Positions 32,459-45,500 of a stretch of DNA of 64,000 nt are shown here, one piece after another. Each line of letters starts with the position of its first letter. Positions within the stretch are counted from its first letter, which is position 1. Location of the stretch: positions 859,733 through 923,732 of the forward strand of contig JAGGNK010011114.1 in the NCBI GenBank assembly GCA_017590115.1, in the 5' to 3' direction. The position numbers and the translations under genes were made by a program. The stretch comes from Montifringilla adamsi. Taxonomy: Eukaryota; Chordata; Aves; Passeriformes; Passeridae. The notes beneath the pieces are model-generated. The model saw only the letters and a program-made list of their open reading frames with translations, was not told the DNA's origin and did not search any database.

Positions 32459-34760
32459 GTGGAAACAGGAAATATGTGTAAGAATCAGAATGAAAACAAA
32501 TGTTAAGTATTTTATTATATTTATAGAGAATATATGAGTACTACACTGCTAAAACATAACCATGTATTCAGCATAGTCAGTAGCTATGTACAGTCCAACT
32601 GCAGTGACCACAGAAGGGACCTACTGAATATCACAGTGGAAATTCCAGGGGGGAAAAGCTGTATTTGGTATCATTATTAAATATATGTACTTTTTGAACA
32701 AGATTGCCACAGACTGCTGACTTTGTTTGCCAGGTCACTGTGTAGCAAAGATAAAAACTCAGGACAAAAACTACAAGGATGGGGCTTGGAGCAGCCTGGT
32801 CTAGTGGAAGGTTGATATCTTTTTTTGGTGCTTGCCTCAGTCTTGGCACCAAACCTGTCATGAATGTGTTTGACAGCTGAAAATACACCTTACACTTCAG
32901 GCTGGGTGTTGGGAAAAGAGCAGTTCTGAGCTTTGGAATGGAAACACCCCTGTGGGGCCTTTCTGAGCTGCTGTGAAGCACTTACAGGAGGGTTTTGCAA
33001 ACTGGCTGATCACTGGGCAGCAGTTCAGGAGCCAGAGTGGTAAAAGTGGTTCTGTTCAGGCTCTTCTGCCTGGAAAAACAGGTGTTGGATTTATTCAGTG
33101 AGAAAGGGTAGAAATCAGCAGCTGTTGCTGAAGGTGTTGGTCTTTGTGCTTCTCCTGTAAATGGGCTGCTAAATACTGAAAACCTTCACTGCTTGTAGCA
33201 CCCCAAGTTCATATTGGCCGTGCTTATCCAGAAGTGAGCAGAAAATCCAGGGGCACAGTTGCTGTGTGCAGGAGTTGGGGTTTTGCCTGTCTCTTCCCTG
33301 ATTTTTCCATCCTCTGTGGACACAAATGGTCGATTTTCTCCTGTGTATCCCCTCTCCACATGGCTTCCTTGGAGCTTCACTAAATCCTCAATATTTGATC
33401 CCAAAGGAAGGCTGTCATAGGATGCTTTCTACTACTAGGGCACAGACACTCAAAAGAACAAAGGGCTTCTGGATACATCCTAGAGTGGGTTTGGAGTTTG
33501 CAGGAGAATCTCTGCTTCTCCCTGACAGATGAGAAGAAAATAAGATGTTATTGAGTAAGGGTGAAGTGTTAAGCTTGTTTTAAAATTAAAAGAAATATGA
33601 TATTTATTAATGTTTGTATGATGAGCACTCTTCCACCTGTATAAGGGAAAATAACCCAATTCCTTGTACCTCTTAGGAGCAGAAAGGACAGAATCCAGAA
33701 CAAAGAAAGGCCATCAGAGGCTTTATTTCCAGATGGCTGTTAGATAAAATGAGGTTTTTCTCTCCCATCTCTGCCTGCTCCCAGACAGTTTGCCCAAGTG
33801 TGGACTTGGTACCATGTTTCCTGTGCATCCCAATGAGCTGACTGGAGTTTCCTCTACCTGGTCACCACTCCTCATAAAACCTGGAAAATGTCTGATTTCA
33901 CACTCCCTTTGGTCAAAAGCAGCCAGGAAGGCTCAGACATGTTTTGAGGAGGCTGAGGGATGCTGGAATGGGATCTGTGACAGGTGCTCCCAGGCATGAC
34001 CTTTTCTGACAGCTCATGAACAGAAATCCAAGGTTTTTTATTTTGTTTAAACACAAAGGGAGATTTCAGCTGTGAAATAACTGATCTGCAGTGGGTCTGC
34101 CTCAAAGTTCCTGGCCCCAGAGACAGGAGATTCAGTTTTTCCAGCCTGGGAGAAGGAGGACACAACAGGCTTGTGCCAAGGTGTCACTGCAGTTGTCAGG
34201 GACAGGCCTCGCTCTGTCAGCACAGTGACAAAACTGTCACAAGTCACCAACTTCCCCTGGCCTGAAAGGCTCCCAAGCACATCTGAGAGGTTTCAATGTG
34301 CTGTTTACATTTCTGGAGCCTCAGGGCTCTGTTGGAAGTGGCACTGCAGCTGGGCTGGATGGCTGGGTGCAGAGGCCCGGATGAAAAGAGCTGGATGCTT
34401 GTGCAGGGAAAGTGCTTCAGAATATGAGGCTGGGGAAAACCAAATGTCTGAGAGCCCAGATTTAGGTAAAATGGCATCTGGTGCTTTTCCCCAGACTGAA
34501 AGCAGCCCTATGCTAACCTTTCCCCTTCCTAAATAAGTGGAATTGTGCTTTTGAGAGCACGCCTCAACCCTTCCAGCAGCTGTGTTTGGGGTTTCTCTGC
34601 TGAGCCAGCACTGCTAGCAGCACTTGCTGTGCAATGTTCATTTTCAGGGCTGCTGCAACATCTGAAGGATGGAAAGGGAGCTGCCAGGGCTGTCAGAAGA
34701 GAGGCTCAGGCCTGGCCCAGGCAGAGCTGCTGAAAATCCCTGGTACACACATACTGTCGC
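32411..34760. other. HUNK 3' flank, no gene seen
   Basis: It starts with T-rich simple sequence (32430-32455). The remainder is ordinary AT/GC-balanced sequence with short open frames on both strands, none with splice-site support or a recognisable domain. Transcript readthrough of HUNK is possible for part of it. Confidence 0.6.
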
Positions 34761-35151
34761 TGAGGGCATGGCAGGCAGGCCACCCTTAGGGAATGGCAAG
34801 CAGGCTGTTCTGAGGGCATGGCAGGCAGGCCGCCCTGAGGGAATGGCGGGCAGGCTGCCCTGAGGGAATGGCGGGAAGGCCTCCCTAAGGGCATGGCAGG
34901 CAGGCCACCCTGAGGGCATGGCAGGCAGGCTGTTCTGAGGGCATGGCAGGCAGGCCGCCCTGAGGGAATGGCGGGCAGGCTGCCCTGAGGGAATGGCGGG
35001 AAGGCCTCCCTAAGGGCATGGCAGGCAGGCCACCCTGAGGGCATGGCAGGCAGGCCGCCCTGAGGGAATGGCGGGCAGGCCCCTCCCTCAGGGCATGGCG
35101 GGAAGGTCTCCTGAGGGCTTGGCAGGCAGTGCACCGTGAGGGCTCTGCAAG
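34761..35151. repeat. 25-bp minisatellite with 125-bp higher-order units
   Basis: About 15 tandem 25-base units start at 34761, 34786, 34811 and so on. The core is TGAGGGCATGGCAGGCAGGC. Five-unit block 34811-34935 is repeated almost perfectly as 34936-35060, differing only in the last bases (TGTTC against CGCCC). The final units are degenerate. No frame has stops because 25 is not a multiple of three, so the minus strand shows 154- and 96-residue 'proteins' rich in P, A and C that are artefacts. Confidence 0.95.
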
Positions 35152-38100
35152 CAGGATAGGGTGGCCCCACAGCATTCCTCTGGGAGCTGCTCAGTCCAGC
35201 TCACAGCCCAGCCTGCACTGTGCACAGGGGTTTCAGTGTATTCTACCAAGAAATTGCTGGGAAATGGGGGTGGGCAGTGACTGGGTCTGTGTCAGCTGTC
35301 CTGAGTGAACATCTGCAGAAATCTCACTGGAGAAGAGCAGATTGGTGTTTCACCAGGACAGTGTATCACCACACCCCTCTTCCAGCACTCCATTCCAGTA
35401 TTTCTCTTCAGGAAAGGGGAGGACATGCTGGGGTCATGGACTACTTGGACTGTCTGGCCTCTGGTCCAGGATGGGAGCCCTGCCATGGGGACCTGAGGTG
35501 ACAATGGCCCTGCATGGACACACCCATAGAATTGCAGGCCTGTGGTTTTCAGTGATTTCCCTGCCTTTGATGGACCCCCTGAACCAAGGCTTTACACACA
35601 GCGCAGGATTTTCCATGAGGTTAAAACCCTTCATTAGCATGAAGGCTGGGAGAGCCTTCAAAAGTCCAAATCCAGCCATTCCTCTGACAAACAGCCCTTG
35701 ATTCCCACCAGTGGCAGGGACCTGCTCCACGTCAGAGGGACTTTGCTGTCTCAGAAAGTCCCACCTGCACCCCCACTGTTAGCAGGAAGGGAAGAGCCTC
35801 CCTTTAGCTTCAGGCACTGCACACCAGTGGAAAAATCTTCCTCCAAAAAGCCCCCAAGCAGCTGCTGCCTAGTGCTGGGCTGAGCCCCTGAGCCCAGGCT
35901 GGGGCTTGCAGCAGTCTCCGCAGTGATTAATTGCATCTCTGCAGGCAGGGCAGTGTGCCTTGTGCTGCAGGAGCAGCAATAAGCCAGGCAGAGACCTGCC
36001 CTGTGCTCCCACAGCCCCTCCTGGTCTGTGCGAGGTGTCCAGGGGACAGCACGGGGCTGGGGCAGAGATGGAGAATTCCCCTGCCACCCAAACAAGTGAT
36101 TCCATGGAAAATGGGACTTCCCTGCCCACCAGACCTGCTCCAAATGCAGGAGTGATGAGGCTGAGGACGAAAATCCTCCTGGTGTTTGCTGGTGCCTGTG
36201 CTGAGCAATCCTTCCAGGAAACAGGGATGTGGCATCCACTGAGCCCTCTCAGGGCCTGTGCTGTGGGATGCCTGGGCCAGCCTCCTGTGGAACTGATTTA
36301 GGGGTGCTCAACATTACAGGAAAGGCAGGATGTCAGGAAACAAACACCTTCCTCATTTCTGTCCTTGCTGGGAGAGCCTAACGCTGTGTGCTCAGGCAAT
36401 CCCTTCTCTTCCCAGCCCACCCTTTGCTCAGATTTCCCAGTGTTTGAATTGTGGCTGCCAAGAGATCAGCTTGCCAGGACAGGATCATCTTTATTGAGTT
36501 ACCTGCAACCCCCTTTGAATGAAGACACCAAAGCCCCAGTCACTGCCAGGCTGGGAACCTGCTTGCTTATTTATTTATTTACCTGTGCCTCCCAGGCTGA
36601 GGATGGGATTACACAGCAATTAGGGAAGGTCACACTCACCTCTTCAAAGGGCTGCTGAGACCTCAGAAACAATTCTTACAGGGGTTTCACACTGCCCATC
36701 CTCAAATCCTTTCAGGCACGGTAAATAAAACCTCAAAAGGCAACTTCTTAAACCCATTGTGGTTTGTACTTTGTGCTGGGGTGATGAGGGGCAAGAAAGG
36801 CAAACTGCTGGCAATTACCCGTGTCACAGTGTCACATTCTGCCTCGAGTCCCAGGCAGCACCATGGTGACAGCCCTGCTCAGGCCCAGGTACTGACCTGG
36901 AAACATGAGATGGCTCTGGGGGGTTTTCATCTCTGAAAGAAAAAGTAATTGATGCCTTGGAGTGGCTGCTGTGCCTTCAGAAACTGAAAGAGCTACTGAC
37001 TGTGCAGTATTTTTTAATAACCAGTCATGCAAACTGAGGGTTGCAGTCATGAATTCATGTATTTTAATAGACACGAATCTTATTGCTCCTTAATAGCTAA
37101 AAATCCTTGTGCACAACTTCCCCTTATCTCTCCCAGCAAGGGGCTTTCCCAAAACAGCTGTGCTTGAGCAGAGGGCTTAGACAAAAAATAACTATTAGGG
37201 ATGGCTTGTCTCGGACAAAGCAGGACAGTGCTTTTGGTATCCTTATCTTTCTCTTTGATCCTCTCTCCAAGTAGTTGCTGATGCTGGTTTTAGTGGTTTA
37301 GGTTGGTCTGTGCACCACTTGAGGGTGGAAGGATGCTCCTGTCACATGTCTAAAGGCATCACAGGGCTTGGCAGGACTCCTGATCCTCAGTGGCTGGTGA
37401 CATTCATGTACGTGCAACTTTGTCCTTAAAAATTGTGGCTTCTGCCAAATTTTACAAAGCTTCCTGATTGCTGCTTTCCCCCCTGTAATTTGTGCACATC
37501 TGAAAGATAGCTGTACTCCTGAGGTTGCACGAAGTTTATATTTTATATTTTAAAGTTCAAAACTTCTGCTGGGATGCTTTAGCTAAGAGAAGCAAATTTT
37601 GTTTGCTGTGATGGTGAGAGGTACAAGGAGGCAGTGAAAGGGGGCAGGAGGTCTTGGGGCGTGGCAGATGTGCTTGTCTGGAGCAGGGACATTAAGGGAA
37701 GAGCAGCCACAGGTTGTAAAACCTCTTGCAATGAAAAGCAGGCTGCTAGAGAGCCAAAATCCAAGAGAAATCCGTGGACAGGCTGCTCTGTTGCTAGGTG
37801 ATGGATCTGTTATCATGCTAATGACAGTGAAGGATGATACTGCTACCAATAAAACATCTTTCATCTGAGAATCACCAAGGGTTTTCCAGACAGCAAGGCT
37901 GTATTATTCCCATTTACTAGAGGCACAGACAGAGATGAATTGATTTGCCAAAGGTCACTGACGGATTTCGGAATAAGAAATTGCCCTATTTGAGTTTTAT
38001 TAGGCTGGGGATTGCCATCAACCCTTTCTTTGCCATCAATCCTTCCCCCTCCCCTCATCCATCACCCCCACATCCCTCTCTTTTGAGGAGACATGCTCCT

Positions 38101-38728
38101 GCCTTGTTTGTCACTCTTGTCCTATTTAGATTACAGGATCCCCTGGCCCTCGAGCATGGCTGAGCAGGGGGTGTGGAGGGCAGAGAATTGCATGGACCAA
38201 GCTCAGGTGTTTTGAGGCTGCATGGACAAGAAGAAAACAACCATTTCTCCTTGGGAAAATCCAAGGGACTCCTCAGGGACAGTGCTGTGACTGTCACAGT
38301 GCTGTGATTTTGGGTTGCAGGGCTTTGAGGTTTCCCCCCTTAGCACTCACTCCCAGCCTGGCCCATGAGAGGCCAAGAGACAGTGTGAGGAGAAATGCAA
38401 ACTCTCCTAAACCCCCCCAAAACATCCCTCCCTGACTGTCTGCAGGGCTCTTCCCAGTACTGGGAGTTCTCAGGTGTGAATCAGTGCAGCCATGAGTCAG
38501 GCATCACTTTTTATTAGAAATCGTGAGGGAAACACAGGCAAGCCTGAATTCTGGCACTTGGAGGAAAATAACCATTTGATTTCAGCTGGAAGAACAGTGT
38601 TTCCATGCTGATGAGGAGCAGGCTGCATTCCTCCATGAGCTGGTGTGGTCTGGAAGGGGAACAGGGCTGGAACACTGGGAATTCCTGAAGGAGAAGTTTT
38701 ATGGAGCCATCCTTGCCTGGGATCAGAG
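35152..38728. other. Gene-free stretch
   Basis: No exon, RNA gene or mobile element is recognisable. Minus-strand open frame 35751-36239 and its overlapping plus-strand neighbours are moderately long but have no family resemblance or splice context. There is an (ATTT)n-like patch at 36570-36580. Confidence 0.55.
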
Positions 38729-39055
38729 CTGGATGTGTGTCCCACCAGGTGCTGGGTGTGTGTCCCACCAAGTCCTGGGTGTGTGTCCCACCAAATCCTG
38801 GGTGCGTGTCCCACCAAGTCCCGGGGATGTGTGTCCCACCAGGTGCTGGATGTGTGCCCCACCAAATCTTGGATGTGTGTCCCACCAAATCCTGGACGTG
38901 TATCCCACCAAAACCTGTGTGTGTGTCCCACCAGATGCTGGATGTGTATCCCACCAAAACCTGTGTGTGCGTCCCACCAGATCCTGGGTGTGTGTCCCAC
39001 CAGATCCTGTGTGTGTGTCCCACCATGAGCTGGATCTGTGCCCCACCAGGTGCCC
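38729..39055. repeat. 23-bp minisatellite, about 14 copies
   Basis: Units start at 38729, 38752, 38775 and onward, with core GTGTGTCCCACCA and variable ends (GGTGCTGG, AGTCCTGG, AATCCTGG, AAACCTGT). A 23-base period rotates through the frames, so three plus-strand and several minus-strand open frames of 110-170 residues appear; none is a gene. Copies are more diverged than those of the 34.8-kb array. Confidence 0.94.
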
Positions 39056-42000
39056 CCTAAGGTGCTTCCAAAGCCACAAAGCCAGCAGCTTCCCCCATCT
39101 CTGAGAGGAACTAGGCAGGAAAAGAGCTTTTATAACCTTGGTTTCCTTCCCTTGATGTGTAAAGTGGGGAAGCATCTCCTCTCTGTCTGACTGGCACTCT
39201 GAGAAATTACCTGGTCTTTCTACAATGCAAATTGCATCCAGGGGAGGTGTTAAGCATTTGAATGACTCTGCTCCTGCTTTTCCTGCTTCCCAGAGTACTG
39301 GCAGGCTTCCTCAGCTCACTTCAGGGCAGGAGGACACAGCCCAGAACGACTGGAGCACAGGAGCCACACAGCAGCTTTGTGGGATTTGTTCAATTCGTGT
39401 AAAAGAACAAGACAATCTAAAACCTCAGGGCATGTCTGTCAAGTGGATCCTACTGGGCTGCCACATCCTCCTAATTGATGTAGGGCTGCCACTGACTGGC
39501 TAAGAAAGAAATCTGTGTTAGCTCCAATCCTGAAAAACGTGTTGTAGACATGAATTTAATGTTAGTAGGTGCTCTACTGGATTTGGGCTGGTTTCCTTCA
39601 CCATGGGAGAAACAAAATCAAGTGAAAAAAAAATCCCCAAATCAAAGCTCAAACCCCAAAATGTGAACTGACACTTTTTGAAGTAAATGCACACTCAGGG
39701 CAAGCAGGGATATTAGGAGCAGGGTAAAGTGAACCAAGGAAAACCCCTCGTGGCCCTCACAGTCTTAGACTTTGGGTTGTGCTTGAGCCTGGCTTGCAGG
39801 AGAGCCTGGAAGCTCTGCATTTCATTAACTCCTTCCAAAAAGTCACTTCAAAGCAGGGACAGGGAGCAGCAGGAGGGAGGCAGAACGAGCTGATCTCAGA
39901 ATTGTTTAAAACTTGGCAGCTGGGCCAGCCTTTGATAATGAAACTCCCACCACTTCACTCTCAAATCGTGACTGAGAGAAACAATGCTTATCTTCAAACC
40001 TGCCCTGCAGCCTTGATAAGGGCTTTGTGCAGCACGCTTTGGGGCACTAGGAGGAGGTTAAACAGAAAAAATAACCTTAATCTGCCATGTTCTGTTATTC
40101 TCATAGAGACAAAATAAAACAAAAAATAGACACAAACTGGTTCAGGTTGGCTCCAGGCTTGCAGCAGCTGCTCGATGTGGGGTCTGGACTGTGTTGAAGG
40201 AGCACCTGAAGGGGAGGACCTGGGCTATTTGCCTTTGACTGGCAGCCAAGGCTTTCCTGAGGTGGCCCCCTCCCAGAAAGCAGCAGGAGGCTTTCAGTCT
40301 CAGCTGCAGCCCTGGGGGAGGGCAGCCTGCTGGGTGGGATCCCATGGATATATCCCAGATCAATCTGTTTCGCAGCCAAGCTCTCCCCAGCCCACTCTTC
40401 CCTCTGGCAGTCCCTCTCCTACAGCCCTGGGCTCAGTGTGAACTCTAAACCTAACCCTAACCTCACCTCAGCAGCAATGGATGGCTGAGCTTTGGATGCT
40501 GGCCAGCATCACCAGGGTTTGGGAATCCTGGCACTGCTCTTTGGGAAGATCCCACAAGGTGTGGGAACGAGAGAAATTAAAGTATTGCTTGCTTCACTAT
40601 TGGGAGGAAACAAAGAGAACAGGATTTCAGAGGAATGGGCAATACACCCCTGTCCCAGCTAAGCCCTGTGAGGGAGCAATTTGTTGGTTTTATAGTAGCT
40701 GGAGTGCCTGGAAGACTTCCCCAGGGATCAGCAAGGAATTTATGGCAGGTACTGCTGTGATCAAGATGGATCCTGCATCCTGCACCCTGCACGAGTGGAG
40801 AAGAGCAGGATAACAGGAAGTTAATGTTGGTTGGTGTGATAATCCTCCTGAAGTGATGTCTATTGTCTGCAGGCCCTGCAAGAAGGAGCATTTGCATGGG
40901 GGTTAGGAGGAAAAGCCTAAATTAGTTTTGCAGATGCTTAGAGGGAATTCCCCCTCAAGTCAACCAATATTCATTTGTTGAGCGGGACCTCATACACTAA
41001 AAACATCCCTGGCCAGGTCAAGATCCACCCGAGTAGAAAAGAGCTCACAGCAATAACACAGCCACACAAAAGCAGCTAGATAAATGTAATTTATTATATT
41101 AATATAAAATTTCAGCTATCATATGGATTACAAACCACATTTGTCTCAGTAACCTGAGGCCTTGCACAGCCAGGCTGCCTTGAAAGGGAATGGTGTCAGC
41201 CTCGGCCTTCCCAGCAAGTGATGGCAAATGCTCCTGAATCCAAATATCTCCTGTCACCAAAGCCTGAAAAAGCCCTCCGTGGTACATTGTGTCTCTGTGT
41301 GCCTCTGTCTGGCTTCTCCAACCTGTCTGTGATTTCTGCTTCAGATCCTCATCTTTTCCTGGATTTGACAGGTATAATACAAGCATAATGACACCTTTTG
41401 CTGATTCTGCACTTGACAGGAGCCTGCAGGATTGCTCTGTGTGGGCTGGGGGTTTCTGTGATTTACAGTGGTACCTTTTGCCTTGGAGGAGGAAGGGTGA
41501 CAATTCCAGCAGCTTGTTGCAGTTCATTGGTTGGGTTCTTTTAATCACAAATGAAGGTGGGGGGTTCTGATATTTTCAGATGGCCCCAGAGCAGATGACC
41601 AGGGCCTGGCTGGAGGCAGCTCAACCATTAATGCTGGCAAAGGTTTCATTCCCAAAACCTCCCTGGGAAAGGGGTTTCTGTGTGGTCCCCTTCAAGACAA
41701 GGAGGTGTTAAACTGCTGCATGTGAAAGGTTATTTTGGACAGCACCGTGTGGCAGGAGAAAGGTCAGAAGCCACCTTCAGAGCTGATTTTATGGTGTTCC
41801 CCCTCCAAGCATCAGAGGCGGAAAAGTAGTTTTCTTCATGCTCAGCACAGGAATTTTCATAGGAGATGGATGCTCCTCTATATAAAGGAATGTCATGATG
41901 CTTGTAGGACATGTTGGCATTACACATCCCACTTGACATGCCCTATCAACGTGGGCTGAGCAATTTCAGGTTGTGTTTAAATAAAAGTGACTATATTTCT

Positions 42001-42285
42001 CCTGCAAGCACAAGTCAGTTAAAAATATCCCCTGGTTACTGCTTGGAAAACGCCTTCAAACCAACTTACTCCTGTCAGGGAGACAGGGCGATGTGACAGC
42101 CACGCTCAACACTCAGCTGAGAGCCAGCTTGTCAATGGGAGCAGCCCTTGCCATCAGCAGGGGTGGGGTGCCTTTCCCTGGCCACCACTGCCACCAGGAG
42201 CTGGCCTTGCTTCCTCCTGGGCTGCTGGGGAGACATGGTCAGTGATAGCAGGGACTATGCACAGGGCACATTCTGCCTGTGGACT
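39056..42285. other. Gene-free stretch
   Basis: Unique-looking sequence. Short open frames at 40101-40441 and 41099-41570 overlap on opposite strands and carry no recognised domain. A two-unit telomere-like CCTAACCCTAACC occurs at 40450-40462 and is too short to mean anything on its own. Confidence 0.55.
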
Positions 42286-42512
42286 TTGTAGATTTATATA
42301 TGTATATATGTAGGTATTTACATTTTATATGTTTCTATTTTTATATTTATACATTATATATTTTTATTTTTTATATTTATATATATTTATATATTCTATG
42401 TTTAGATATATCTCTATGTATGTATTTTTATATATTTATATTTTATTTTACATATTTATATATTTCTGTATTTATATATTTGTATTTTATATTGTTTATA
42501 TATTTATAAAGT
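42286..42512. repeat. AT-rich low-complexity block, (TATATTTA)-like
   Basis: About 225 bases consist mainly of ATATATTTATA, TTTTTATA and TATATGTATA words, with almost no C and few G. The predicted peptide (Y, I, F, L only) is a composition artefact. The block can form cruciform or unwound DNA. Confidence 0.9.
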
Positions 42513-45500
42513 CTTCCTCTCGCTGACAATGAATGTACAGCCCATTCATTGTATTTCCTGCCCTGGAACTGCTCCACCACACACAGAGCCAGGATAACCC
42601 AACAGAAGGGGAACTTGTTCCTGTGATGCTCATGGTCACAGTCCCACAATGGGGTTTTGTCACTCCTGAGTGTGTTACAAGCTGCAGCCTCAGCCCCAGC
42701 CCTGCTCTGGGGGCTCTGTGGATACTCCTGAGCCCAGAGCAGGAAAGAGGGGCCAGCAGAACCCTGCTTTTCCCTGGGGGCTGAGTGCCTTTGTGTCCAC
42801 AGACCCAACCCTGCTCCCACCTGCACGGAAACAAGAGCCTGGATGTGTCCTGGAGCTCTCCTCGGACCCCTCTGCTCAGGCCGAGGGTGTGAGCCCAGCT
42901 CCACAAAAAGGAACCTCAAACCTCCAAAAGCACGGCTCGGGGGGTGCAGGCTGCTCTTCGGGGAGGCTCTGGGTGAAGTACAAGGTCACTGAGCAGTCAC
43001 TGAGGTTTGGCTGCAGCCCCTGGAGGGCTGGTGTCCCTTGCAGAGACCAAGAGAGGGATAAAGATCCATCCATGAGGGGAGATGTGGGGGTAGAGGAGGA
43101 TTCCTGTGCCCTGAGGATCAGCGGTGACCCACAGCTGGGTGTGCTGGGCAGATCTCACAGAGGGAAAACAGAACACACAGCAGAGCAGCAGCTGCCTGAA
43201 AACCATACCTGAGCTTTCCCACCCATCAGGGAGCTCAGGTGAGGTGGGGCCTGGGCTGGACAGAAGTTTCTCTGAGCTGATCCCATCAGGAACCACTGAT
43301 GGTTCATTCTGCCCCTCTGGAGCAGGGCAAGGAGCACAGAGCTCAGGGCATGCCCTGCCAGCGCTGAGCTGGAGGTCACATCCACATCCTGGCAGGCTCT
43401 GGAGCCCTGTCCCAGCCCTGTGCCAGCAGGCACGTGACAGTGCAGCTCACCCTGACATGGAGAGATTTGTGTGGTACAGATATCTGCTATGTACACACAG
43501 GCATACTGAGGGGAAATGAAAATATGCCCTGTCAGCTTCTCGCACAAAGACGTGTAAATTCACACTCCTGGCTCTTCAAGCAGAGCCAGGGTGATAACTG
43601 AACAGCCCACCCCAAACAAAGAATGTCTAGCAGCTCTTAAAAAAATCACAGGAATGGTCAAAGCCCCTCATGTCTTTTTATTTCCACACACACATTCGCA
43701 ATTTGCACCGGACCGATTGCTTTTGATTGATTGATTTCACTGCTTTGAGACAGCACACATATGGAATTATTCAGGAGGCTGCTGTGTGTAACACTATGCT
43801 GGAATAATTGTTCCATTTAGCTTTATTCCCTATGCTTACAAAATCTTAGAGGAACTCAAAATACTCCTAACATTTGTATGGGCACGTTGGCATGCTTGGT
43901 TTGTGCATCTGAATGACAGAGAAAAAATGAATGTAATGCTATACCAAAGGCAGATTCTATACACAGAAGTCAGTAGAATCCAGATTTAATACTCTTGCAG
44001 CATTGTTCATATTCTAAAGGTGTAGGTCTCTTTAGGATCCACATTGATATCCTCTTTTGGATTCAGCACCGCTTTGCTTGCAGAGTTAAGGACTTGCTGT
44101 AAATACCAAGGGCTACATCCTGCCCAGTTTGTCTGTCAAAGAGTTAAGGAAAAAAAGAAAAAAAAAAACAAAACCAGTGGTGGTTTAACAATGATGCAAA
44201 ACTCAGCTCATTTATAGAAGAACAGGAAGAGGAAAATACACACAGACCATCTCTCCTGTTGCGAGTTAGGATTAGGTTCTGCGCAGTTAAAGAGGAAGGA
44301 AAAGGGTGTTTGCTCTTGCTATAGATTTTGTGTGCTGAATGAGGATGATGTCAGGCTGCTTGTTTGGTGTGTGTGTGTGGAGGGAAGACAGATCTCTCAT
44401 ACCCTGCTTGGAATTGTTGGAGTTTCCCAATTTGTTTGCTCTTTCTTTGGGGCCCAGGGAAATGTGTCTGACCCTCAGCCTTCACTGTGGAGGGAGAAAA
44501 ACTGTAACTGGTTGGACACCTCAAAAAATAGTGTCCTGAATTTGTCAGAAAGGCCAGCAGACGAGAGGTAAGGCTGTCCATGACAGATCCACTGGCATTT
44601 TCAGCACTCACTGTCACTGCAGCATTTGGCTGGGAAAGGCCAGTCCACCATCCCACCTCTAAAAACAGCCCAAGCCAAAAGGCTGGGGTATTTTTAGTTG
44701 GACAATAAAGAAGGAATGTCTGTGAAGTCTCTTAGGAGATGTAAATTGTTCCAGCTCCTTCAGCAGCCGTGCCAAGGGAGGATGTGCCAAAATGTTCAAG
44801 TTTTAACTGTCCTTCACCACTGCTGCTCTGAATTCTTTTGCTCATCCAGAACTCACCCAGTTGTTCTGAGGGGTGACACGTGTCTGTGGTGGAAGGGAAT
44901 TCATGAAGGGCCAAGGAAGGTCCCTTGTGCCACCAGTCCATCAGCCCCTCGTGCCAGTTCAGCTGCTCGGGGTTGGGAACCAGAGGAAAACCATTATTTG
45001 GTGCAAAGTGCATTCCTCATCAAAACCTCATCACCAGAACAGAAGCCAAGCACTTCACAGCCTCCTCACAGCTGGTGGGCTCTCCCACTGCCATCTGATG
45101 AAGTACAGGAAAAGGAATTATCCCTTTTTTCCCTGCTTCTATTTCCAAAGGATTTGATTAACATTTAAATAGCAAGTTTAGCAATTGCCCCGTGTTGTGT
45201 ATCATGCACATCTGCAACCACCTCCTGTGCAAGGCTGTGGACTGTTCAACCTTTTGCCTTTTTTTTTTTTTATGGATCTCTTGGTAGCTTCCTTACCTCA
45301 TTAGGCTTTTGAATCCTGAAATAAAAACTTGATGCCTGACTTCTCTGTCCCGCCTTTGTTTTTAAAGCCCCTTTTGAGGACATTAAATCAAGATCAGGGC
45401 CAGTAAAATTCTGCTTTAGGAGCACACAGTGACTACTTAAGGTGTTTGGGACCTCCATGTGATCGTTTATCACAACATTATCCCGGTTCAAATGTTTAAT

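Noticed and set aside
34706..35170. 154-residue minus-strand open frame rich in P, A, C
   Set aside because: It is the translation of the 25-bp minisatellite. With a period not divisible by three and no stops in any frame, it cycles every 25 residues and has no start context or splice support.
38497..39104. Several 110-170 residue open frames on both strands
   Set aside because: All derive from the 23-bp tandem repeat, which is open in every frame.
40450..40462. Interstitial telomere-like CCTAACCCTAACC (another at 59104-59118)
   Set aside because: Only about two units; too short to distinguish from chance.
42279..42526. Tyr/Ile/Phe-rich membrane-like open frame
   Set aside because: It is the AT-rich simple block; the hydrophobic composition is forced by T-rich codons.
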